Below, piece after piece: positions 13,523-18,953 of a stretch of DNA of 21,668 nt; position 1 is the first letter of the stretch; every line of letters begins with the position of its first letter. The position numbers were made by a program, and so were the translations under genes. Location of the stretch: positions 1-21,668 of IMG/VR virus record IMGVR_UViG_3300013093_000321. One strand, written 5' to 3'. Below the pieces are notes generated by a model, which worked only from the letters and a program-made list of their open reading frames with translations, did no database searches and was not told the DNA's origin. The stretch comes from a virus.

Positions 13523-14496
13523 TAGGTCACCGCCTGTCTGTACTGACCAGACCTGTATGCGTCTTGTCTCTCTAGCGCATCGCCCAAACGCTTAGCTTCA
13601 CCAACGGCTTCTTTGTATTTGGTTTCATACAAAGCAATAATATCCGCTTCGCCCTTCATGAAGGTATAAGCCTCAACCAAACAGCCATAAAGAAGTACGT
13701 TATCGTAGCTATCGCCTAACCATGTATGACCTGTTGCATTAGATACGGTAGAAACAGTACATGCAAAATTTATACCGCTTGATCCAATTGTTGTGGGCGC
13801 AGTCAATGTATCCCCAACAGAATATAGGGCTCCACCACTTGTAACAGTAACGGAAGTTACCGCACCGCCTGATACTACAAATGTAGCAATGCAAGAATTC
13901 CCGTTACCACCATTTAAAGTAACGTCATAATATGTGCCGTTTGTATATCCTGTACCACCTGCAGTAATAGTCAAACCTGTCACAGCACCTTGGATAATTG
14001 TGGGCGGATAGTAATAGTAATGCAGTTCTACTGCATATGCCTGGTCAGGAGTTGGGCCAAGCATAAAAGATAATTCGTTGGGATTGCCATACTGTGGGCC
14101 AAAAAGCGCATAGTAAATAGGCGCGCTGTTATAAGCTGAACCTACCGATGGATAGGCTTGCCTAATGAAGTTAACATCTTTGTTAAGCAGATATGTGTAT
14201 GTGCCGCCTGTAACTACCCCATTAGTAAATGTAGCGTTCTGAATAATTGCGATGGAATATACAGATAAGAAATCAAGTGGGCAAGATAGGTACGCATTAC
14301 TTGCTGTAGTCGTACCATAGGAGTTAGCGCGAAGACTTGGGAACTGAATCGTGTTGTAAATGCGTTGCTCAGCCTGCTCTATGAAACGATTTATCTGGGT
14401 CGTGCTTGACTCAGTCGTGCCATCGGCAAGATAAACTGGAGGGAACTGATTTTCTGTGTATCCCTGTATCGCAGTTACAAGTTCAGTATAGGTCAC
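13522..14496 (-). CDS. Head-tail adaptor-like protein 2, with beta-domain insert
   Basis: A 324-residue protein. The N-terminal helices (TELVTAIQGYTENQFPP, then INRFIEQAEQRIYNTIQFPS) and the strands around FMLGPTPDQAYAVELHYYYY (about 144-163) are typical of the phage adaptor/tail-tubular-A-like family (T7 gp11, P22 gp4 and SU10-type adaptors), which joins portal to tail. The C-terminal helices (SYDNVLLYGCLVEAYTFMKG to the end) complete the bundle. Between them, residues about 168-254 form a separate module, ITAGGTGYTNGTYYDVTLNG ... VTVTSGGALYSVGDTL, of a kind found in many phage surface proteins. This lengthens the protein beyond the roughly 200-230 residues usual for adaptors. It overlaps its upstream neighbour by 4 bases. 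Confidence 0.85.
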   Translation of the reverse strand: MTYTELVTAIQGYTENQFPPVYLADGTTESSTTQINRFIEQAEQRIYNTIQFPSLRANSYGTTTASNAYLSCPLDFLSVYSIAIIQNATFTNGVVTGGTYTYLLNKDVNFIRQAYPSVGSAYNSAPIYYALFGPQYGNPNELSFMLGPTPDQAYAVELHYYYYPPTIIQGAVTGLTITAGGTGYTNGTYYDVTLNGGNGNSCIATFVVSGGAVTSVTVTSGGALYSVGDTLTAPTTIGSSGINFACTVSTVSNATGHTWLGDSYDNVLLYGCLVEAYTFMKGEADIIALYETKYKEAVGEAKRLGDALERQDAYRSGQYRQAVT

Positions 14497-14810
14497 GCCA
14501 TTGGTCCCCTAGACATGAAACCGCGCTCTGCAGCACCAGCTCCACGCATCTTTTGCCCACTTGTTTTAATTTCATTGTTGTTACCAATAGAAACAGTACC
14601 ATTAAGTGGTGTCCAGTTTTCACGAGTTGGCACAAGAACTTTTAATCCAATCTCTGGATTATTAGGGTTTTTCTCTATGGCATCAGTAGCGAACCTTGTG
14701 CCGTCCATGTCATGTGGAGGAGCGTATTCAGCTGCAGGGCCATCAGTCTTACCCTTGCCAGTACGAATAGCTGGGCTATCTTTTTTTGTAGGAGTTGGAT
14801 TCTTAGCCAT
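14493..14810 (-). CDS. Small basic protein with MRGAGAAERG motif
   Basis: A 105-residue protein. It starts with a Lys/Pro/Gly-rich, probably disordered stretch (TPTKKDSPAIRTGKGKTDGP), has a middle DGTRFATDAIEKNPNNPEIG followed by LKVLVPTRENW, and ends in GQKMRGAGAAERGFMSRGPM. That last motif recurs in small genes beside adaptors in related phages. No enzymatic motif. GGGAGC stands eight bases before the ATG, which overlaps the upstream stop (TAATG). It ends in an ATGA overlap with adaptor 2. Possibly a small virion or scaffold-like protein; not known. Confidence 0.8.
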   Translation of the reverse strand: MAKNPTPTKKDSPAIRTGKGKTDGPAAEYAPPHDMDGTRFATDAIEKNPNNPEIGLKVLVPTRENWTPLNGTVSIGNNNEIKTSGQKMRGAGAAERGFMSRGPMA

Positions 14811-15040
14811 TATTTTTTGCTCCCTTGATTGGCAACTTTAGCTAGATTACGACCCATAGTTTGCATATTGCCGCCATTGGTTAAACCGCCTTTAGCCATT
14901 TTCTTCATGGGCATACCGCCTTTTTTAAGAACAATCTTAGTATGTTTACCAGGATGCTCTTGTTTATCGTGCTCTCTAAAAGCTTTTTTGATCATGGCTT
15001 TATCTTGAGCCAAATCACTATCCATTTCTTTTTTAGCCAT
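14810..15040 (-). CDS. Small basic KKGG protein, HDKQEHPGKHT type
   Basis: A 76-residue protein with a helical, charged N-terminal half (SDLAQDKAMIKKAFREHDKQ, then EHPGKHTKIVLKKGGM) and a Lys/Gly-rich C-terminal half holding KKGG (39-42), AKGG (49-52) and NGG, ending MGRNLAKVANQGSKK. I recognise the pattern 'QDK-x-x-IKKAF-x-x-HDKQ-x-H-x-GKHT' from uncultured aquatic phages. A strong AGGAGA site stands ahead of the ATG. It is likely a nucleic-acid-associated or packaging-related virion protein given its charge; inference only. Confidence 0.82.
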   Translation of the reverse strand: MAKKEMDSDLAQDKAMIKKAFREHDKQEHPGKHTKIVLKKGGMPMKKMAKGGLTNGGNMQTMGRNLAKVANQGSKK

Positions 15041-15049
15041 AATCTTCTC

Positions 15050-15478
15050 CTAAGTAGTGGCAATTGTAACTGTACCTAGCGTAACCTTCAACACTAAATT
15101 GTTTGGTGTCAAGTAGGCATCGTTGGCTTGTGAGCCGCCAACAGGGTTCCATCCCCATTGAATAATCCGACTTCCTGCTTCTGGGAGTCCTACACCTGTG
15201 TCTTTTGTAGACCCGCTGTTCGATGTCTGCAGTCCGCTGTTTCCTGATACTTGGTAGCTGTTATCCCGTCTTGGTTCCATGACCGATTGTGGGTCATTAA
15301 CAGGATACAAACCAAGTTGAAGCTGCGGATGATCAGGGTCCCAGCAAGTTGGGCAAACTTTAATCGAGTAGAGCTTGGTCTTGATGACTTCTTTTTTAAG
15401 CTCCTTTAATTTATAGCGCTGTCCACATCTGTCGCATTCGGCAATCGCATATTTACCAGAAGCATATTTGGTTGGCAT
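15050..15478 (-). CDS. Zinc-ribbon virion protein
   Basis: A 142-residue protein. Two CxxC pairs, Cys15/Cys18 (CDRC) and Cys42/Cys45 (CPTC), enclose a Lys-rich hairpin and form a probable zinc ribbon. DPDHPQLQLGLYPVNDPQSV (47-66) follows, a segment I associate with conserved genes next to adaptors in this phage group. The C-terminal half is Gly/Ser/Asn-rich and ends in a strand pair (LVLKVTLGTVTIATT). GAGGTG lies just before the ATG. Its place between the two adaptors points to a connector or portal-associated role rather than a transcription factor, though DNA binding cannot be excluded. Confidence 0.85.
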   Translation of the reverse strand: MPTKYASGKYAIAECDRCGQRYKLKELKKEVIKTKLYSIKVCPTCWDPDHPQLQLGLYPVNDPQSVMEPRRDNSYQVSGNSGLQTSNSGSTKDTGVGLPEAGSRIIQWGWNPVGGSQANDAYLTPNNLVLKVTLGTVTIATT

Positions 15479-15487
15479 TTAAGCACC

Positions 15488-16411
15488 TCAATAGAATAGC
15501 TGTCGTGGTACGTAACGATCAGCAGCCTTGTCCCTGTCTTCTTGAGACGCTAAGAGCCACTGTTGTTCATAATCTTGTTTAAGCATCATCATTCGGTTCT
15601 GATCAATATTGGGTTGCTTTACGTATACGTAATAAGCTAGACCCGCTACCAAACAAGGAATAAGCCTGAACGGGATATCTTCTACGTTTACACCAATACC
15701 AGCATCCTGCAATCTACGCAAGCGCCAGTAGATGAATGAATAATTACCGCCCGCATCTGGAGTAGGCCATACGTTAATACAGGGAAGATTCAATTGAATT
15801 ACAGCCGCCCCAGCACTGTGAGTAGCTGCGGTTGTACCGTTTTGGCCTCTCCAACAATTGGTTAGGGTATTCCCTATGACGTTGGTGTAGCTGATAACTT
15901 CGCTGTCTAACTGTATAAACCCTGTAGTGGTTAACCCTACTACGCTACTGAGCACGATGGATGTATCTGTTGCTAAAACATTACTAGCTACGGTTATGCT
16001 GGTTGTGTTTGTTTGCGCTGTCTGGCGGTTAATCCAGACCTGGATTGGTCTACCGTTTGCGAGTTTGTTCGGTATTGTGGAGTAGGTAGATTCAGATATC
16101 CGCGTGATGTTGATATCAGTCTGTGTACTCGCTGTTGCATTATTTTGTCTGACAACATGGTCAAGTAAGTCAATCGTGTCTGATGGGAGTGGATATATAG
16201 CTTGACTGCTATTTAAAAGAATCGTGCCCTCTTGGATTGTCCAAAGGTTAATACCACGATTCGCCCACTCAATTGTTAGTAAATTTAATGACCTGGTTGC
16301 TGTACGATACTCATAGCCCGTACGAACTTCAATTCCGGCACGCTCAAACGCCTCCTCTATTAACTCAGAAAGAGCAGGTGTAAACGATGCAGTACCGGAA
16401 GTGTAGGCCAT
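15488..16411 (-). CDS. Head-tail adaptor-like protein 1, with beta-domain insert
   Basis: A 307-residue protein. N-terminal helices (ALSELIEEAFERAGIEVRTG, then YEYRTATRSLNLLTIEWANR) and the strand region INLWTIQEGT begin an adaptor-like fold. The motif INVWPTPDAGGNYSFIYWRL (212-231) parallels the GPTPD...YYYY region of the second adaptor. C-terminal helices carry MMMLKQDYEQQWLLASQEDR. Residues about 136-206 are a distinct module (VLATDTSIVLSSVVGLTTTG, then EVISYTNVIGNTLTNCWRGQ and NGTTAATHSAGA), which I know as a free-moving domain in many phage structural proteins. The ATG has no clear ribosome-binding site, so coupling to the gene two bases upstream is likely. Probable portal-proximal connector. 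Confidence 0.83.
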   Translation of the reverse strand: MAYTSGTASFTPALSELIEEAFERAGIEVRTGYEYRTATRSLNLLTIEWANRGINLWTIQEGTILLNSSQAIYPLPSDTIDLLDHVVRQNNATASTQTDINITRISESTYSTIPNKLANGRPIQVWINRQTAQTNTTSITVASNVLATDTSIVLSSVVGLTTTGFIQLDSEVISYTNVIGNTLTNCWRGQNGTTAATHSAGAAVIQLNLPCINVWPTPDAGGNYSFIYWRLRRLQDAGIGVNVEDIPFRLIPCLVAGLAYYVYVKQPNIDQNRMMMLKQDYEQQWLLASQEDRDKAADRYVPRQLFY

Positions 16412-16413
16412 TA

Positions 16414-16680
16414 TTAGTTAGCTTTATTAGAAGCAGACTGCTCTTGTGCAACTGTTTGAGGAGCTTCAACTACAGGTGCAGGCTCTGCAACTTCAAGAGT
16501 TATTGGTTCTTCAGGATTAGGCGCAGGCATAACAGGATTAATATGTGCTTCAAATGCGTCATGCAATTTCTGTGTAGCCTCATGTACGACGCCATACATA
16601 TTTTGTTCAACAGCCATCATGTGCTTGACTAGTTTAAACAGGTGCTCTGCATTTTCTTCTATGTGATTAACTAAACTCAT
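16414..16680 (-). CDS. Small protein with helical N-terminus and Pro/Glu/Ala tail
   Basis: An 88-residue protein. The first 50 residues are helical with many His, Glu and Met (NHIEENAEHLFKLVKHMMAV, then EQNMYGVVHEATQKLHDAFE). Residues 50-88 are disordered Pro/Glu/Ala/Val-rich sequence. AAGGAAG lies five bases before the ATG, and the start overlaps the previous stop by 4 bases. I do not recognise a characterised family. Position among small virion-operon genes suggests an accessory virion or assembly protein. Confidence 0.78.
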   Translation of the reverse strand: MSLVNHIEENAEHLFKLVKHMMAVEQNMYGVVHEATQKLHDAFEAHINPVMPAPNPEEPITLEVAEPAPVVEAPQTVAQEQSASNKAN

Positions 16681-17042
16681 TTTTTCTTCCTTGTCTTGGC
16701 TGATTGAATAAAATCTTCTTTGCTGGGAGCGCCTTTGCTACCAACTTTTCTCATATGCTCGCCAGAACCGTGTTTTATTCGTTCCTGTTTAGCATGGATA
16801 TTGGCATAAAGACCAATCTTCCCGCCTTTCTTACTGCCCTCAGTCAGTTGACTTGCTACAGCATTTTCGTCTCTTATTTGAAGTAGTGGGTCACCAATTA
16901 CGACATTACCCTCATCATACTTCTTGATCTTACCGCCGCGTTTATATACCTCGACATCATTCGGATTGTCCTTACGAACAACCGTTTTAGGCTTAGGCAT
17001 TTTAGAGGGAGCTATTGCCCCCATCCCGCGACTTGATCTCAT
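16677..17042 (-). CDS. Small basic KKGG protein, SSRGMGAIAPSKMPK type
   Basis: A 121-residue, strongly basic protein. It begins RSSRGMGAIAPSKMPKPKTV and then VRKDNPNDVEVYKRGGKIKK, a start I recall as conserved in related phages. It carries RGG at 35-37 and GSKKGGKIG further on, then a Lys/His-rich helix (NIHAKQERIKHGSGEHMRKV) and a Lys/Arg-rich end (KTRKKK). No catalytic motif. It overlaps its neighbours on both sides by 4 bases (ATGA). DNA-condensing or internal virion roles would fit the charge but are not shown. Confidence 0.8.
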   Translation of the reverse strand: MRSSRGMGAIAPSKMPKPKTVVRKDNPNDVEVYKRGGKIKKYDEGNVVIGDPLLQIRDENAVASQLTEGSKKGGKIGLYANIHAKQERIKHGSGEHMRKVGSKGAPSKEDFIQSAKTRKKK

Positions 17043-17242
17043 TTCTTACCGTGAGCCATTCCGCCGCCACACATAGACTTAACATGCTCATGAAACTTCT
17101 TGTGTCCAGCAGCGTGATCGCCATAAACTTTGTGGTGGTGCTTGTGGTCACCTTCTTCCAAATTTTCCATCATATGCACATTGTGTGTATGTGGTGGGCT
17201 TGACTCTTTCATGAGTGGGGGATGATCCATACCTTGCTTCAT
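17039..17242 (-). CDS. Histidine-rich small protein, CGGGMAHGKK end
   Basis: A 67-residue protein with 13 His (about 19%), clustered as HTHNVH (18-23), HKHHHK (33-38) and HKKFHEH (47-53). A single Cys stands in SMCGGGMAHGKK at the C-terminus, a motif I also associate with KKGG-type small phage proteins. The His clusters could bind metal ions. AAGGA stands six bases before the ATG, and the end overlaps the next gene by 4 bases, so it is well expressed in the operon. No family with known function recognised. Confidence 0.82.
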   Translation of the reverse strand: MKQGMDHPPLMKESSPPHTHNVHMMENLEEGDHKHHHKVYGDHAAGHKKFHEHVKSMCGGGMAHGKK

Positions 17243-17251
17243 AATATTTCC

Positions 17252-17872
17252 TTATCTAAATGTACCTTTGGTTCTACCTTTTTGAGCAATGCCATCTCCA
17301 CGAGAAGACGCCATGCCACCCTTTTTAGCCCCTGGAGCTCTAGACTTATAGTTATCAGAAGTTGCTTTGTTAGCCTCTCTTCTTTGCTCTACTGCCATCC
17401 TACCGCTAGGAGTAAAAGTATCCTTTAAATAACTACCAATACTTGAAGCTACCTTACCAATTTTTTCAGCGGCTGCTTTTCTATTTGCAGCGGCTTCTTC
17501 TGGTGTAGGAACATTAGGATTAGTAGAAGTTCTCTTAACTGGTTTTGCTTCTGCTTTAGGAGTTGGGGCTTCTGCTTTTGGAGCAGGCTTTGATTCTGCT
17601 TTTGGAGCTGGAGTTTCAACTTTAGGGGTTGATTTGCTAGGAGCACTTCCGTCTCTACGCTTTAAATTTTGCTGAGCATTTAAATAATCACGAAGATTAT
17701 CATAAGGAGAAGCGGCTAATTGTTCTTTAGTAACAATAGCGGGTTTAGAAGCTGCGGGTTTTGCAGCGGCATTAGTAGCGTCAGAGTTAGCTTGCTGATC
17801 CGCAGTCATAGAACCACGGTCGCTTTCGTCTTCTATCTCATCGCCTTCTGCGTAACGTCTAGTTTTTTTCAT
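17252..17872 (-). CDS. KKGG protein with Lys-Pro-Ala repeat linker
   Basis: A 206-residue protein in three parts: an acidic N-terminus (about 1-60), a disordered linker of PAPKAE/PTPKAE repeats (about 82-112), and a helical basic region (about 124-175). It ends with AKKGGMASSRGDGIAQKGRT, then KGTFR. The terminal motif is shared in form with other small proteins in this window. AAGGA lies six bases before the ATG. The out-of-frame ORF over the PAPKAE region is a shadow of the repeat. Possible internal virion or scaffold-like protein; function not known. Confidence 0.82.
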   Translation of the reverse strand: MKKTRRYAEGDEIEDESDRGSMTADQQANSDATNAAAKPAASKPAIVTKEQLAASPYDNLRDYLNAQQNLKRRDGSAPSKSTPKVETPAPKAESKPAPKAEAPTPKAEAKPVKRTSTNPNVPTPEEAAANRKAAAEKIGKVASSIGSYLKDTFTPSGRMAVEQRREANKATSDNYKSRAPGAKKGGMASSRGDGIAQKGRTKGTFR

Positions 17873-17881
17873 GTCTATTCC

Positions 17882-18460
17882 TTACATGTATCTGCCTTTG
17901 GTCATGCCCTTTTGCTGGATAGCATGCTGACCAAAACCTTTGTTACCTTTTTTCAGGCCTTCTGAACCTTGTGTTTCGCCAATGATTGTTCCGCCTTTAG
18001 CGTACTTCTTGGTCATGCCACCTTTTTTCATGCCTGTGGTAGAACCCTTCATTTTCTCTTCGATATCTTTGGTGTGTCCGCGCTTTTGAATGCCGTGCTC
18101 ACCAAATTTTTTATCCTTGTTTGAACCCTTTTCTACGTCCTCTTTCATGGTACGTGGGCCCATTGTTTCGGCTTTACCACCAGCAGCCATCTTCTTGGTT
18201 GCTCCGCCTTTTTTCATTCCGCCCATACCGCCCATAGCAGGTGCAGGTTGAGCCATTTGAGCTTTCTTCATAGCTGCCATAGCAGCCATCTTTTTTGGGT
18301 CCATTGCCATAGTATCACCACCTTTTGAGAATTTTTTGCCTTTATCGGCACTGCTAAAGTCTTTTCCCACAGATTGCGGGATACCTACCTTTTTGGCAAA
18401 CGCTGGATTATGAGCCACCGCTTCCATAAGATTATGTTGTTTCTTACTCGTACTAGGCAT
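17882..18460 (-). CDS. KKGG/Met-rich repeat protein with PSTSKKQHNLM N-terminus
   Basis: A 192-residue basic protein. The N-terminus PSTSKKQHNLMEAVAHNPAF, then KKVGIPQSVGKDF, is a compact helical block I know from many phage small proteins. The rest is low complexity, rich in Met, Lys, Gly and Ala, with KGG, KKGG, KKGG and KGG motifs (near 46, 83, 145 and 155). A 14-residue unit occurs twice: FGEHGIQKRGHTK (119-131) and FGQHAIQQKGMTK (176-188), the latter ending the protein. The start overlaps the upstream gene by 8 bases. Likely nucleic-acid-associated or internal virion protein; inference. Confidence 0.82.
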   Translation of the reverse strand: MPSTSKKQHNLMEAVAHNPAFAKKVGIPQSVGKDFSSADKGKKFSKGGDTMAMDPKKMAAMAAMKKAQMAQPAPAMGGMGGMKKGGATKKMAAGGKAETMGPRTMKEDVEKGSNKDKKFGEHGIQKRGHTKDIEEKMKGSTTGMKKGGMTKKYAKGGTIIGETQGSEGLKKGNKGFGQHAIQQKGMTKGRYM

Positions 18461-18707
18461 TTATTGCTTTCTGTTGAATAAGTTGATCAATTTTTGCTTC
18501 AAGCTTGTTAAGGCGTTGGTCAATGTGGTCGCTAAGGCGATTAAGTTCTGCTTGGGTGATGTAGTCACGAGCATTCTCCTCACGAGTTTTATTTAACAAA
18601 ATGTCAAGACGTTTAAGTTCATCAAACTTTTCTTTAAGCAGGAAACCTATGATTGCCAGTAAAACTGACAATACAGCATTCCAGAGCATCATTACATTTG
18701 AGTCCAT
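18453..18707 (-). CDS. Small membrane-anchored coiled-coil protein
   Basis: I place the start at ATG 18707, which overlaps the previous stop as TGATG and has GGA six bases upstream; in-frame TTG 18719 and ATG 18713 are less well placed. The 84-residue product has one N-terminal membrane helix (about 7-24, MLWNAVLSVLLAIIGFLL) and then a long charged coiled coil (about 26-80, with DELKRLDILLNKTREE and LDKLEAKID-like heptads, here RLNKLEAKIDQLIQQ). This architecture is common in small phage genes. It could be a holin-like or membrane-tethered accessory protein, but it lies far from the lysis cassette. Function unknown. Confidence 0.82.
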   Translation of the reverse strand: MDSNVMMLWNAVLSVLLAIIGFLLKEKFDELKRLDILLNKTREENARDYITQAELNRLSDHIDQRLNKLEAKIDQLIQQKAINA

Positions 18708-18952
18708 CAGCATTTCCAAGCTCTGAGTGATTTGTTAATCCGACTATTCGGGTCTTTTGCGGTCTTTTCTGAGGTAAGTTTTTTCTTCATCCCAGTCATC
18801 CTCGCGCAAAAAGAATCTTTCCTTGATCCGCCTTCTGGTTGCGGCGGTTTCAAGTTGTGCCCTTCTTTCTTCGCGGAAGCGCGACCCTTCGCGTTCAGAC
18901 CCCCATTGGGGTTTTTGCCTTCTTTTCTCTGCCATGCTGGACTCTTTGCCAT
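18707..18952 (-). CDS. Small basic conserved phage protein (DUF6321-like)
   Basis: An 81-residue protein starting at ATG 18952, one base after the stop of the large upstream gene (TAATATGG). A longer in-frame start at 19027 would lie wholly inside that gene and adds a non-matching N-terminus, so I reject it. The sequence SPAWQRKEGKNPNGGLNAKG, then RASAKKEGHNLKPPQPEGGS, SFCARMTGMKKKLTSEKTA and DPNSRINKSLRAWKC, matches my memory of a very conserved small family in aquatic phages (I believe DUF6321). Its function is not known. The basic charge and near-invariant segments suggest a nucleic-acid or virion-interior role. Confidence 0.88.
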   Translation of the reverse strand: MAKSPAWQRKEGKNPNGGLNAKGRASAKKEGHNLKPPQPEGGSRKDSFCARMTGMKKKLTSEKTAKDPNSRINKSLRAWKC

Positions 18953-18953
18953 A

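Noticed and set aside
18744-18935. Minus-strand frame inside the DUF6321-like gene
   Set aside because: It is a frame-shifted shadow with Arg/Glu-rich low-complexity sequence; the overlapping gene has highly conserved-looking sequence.
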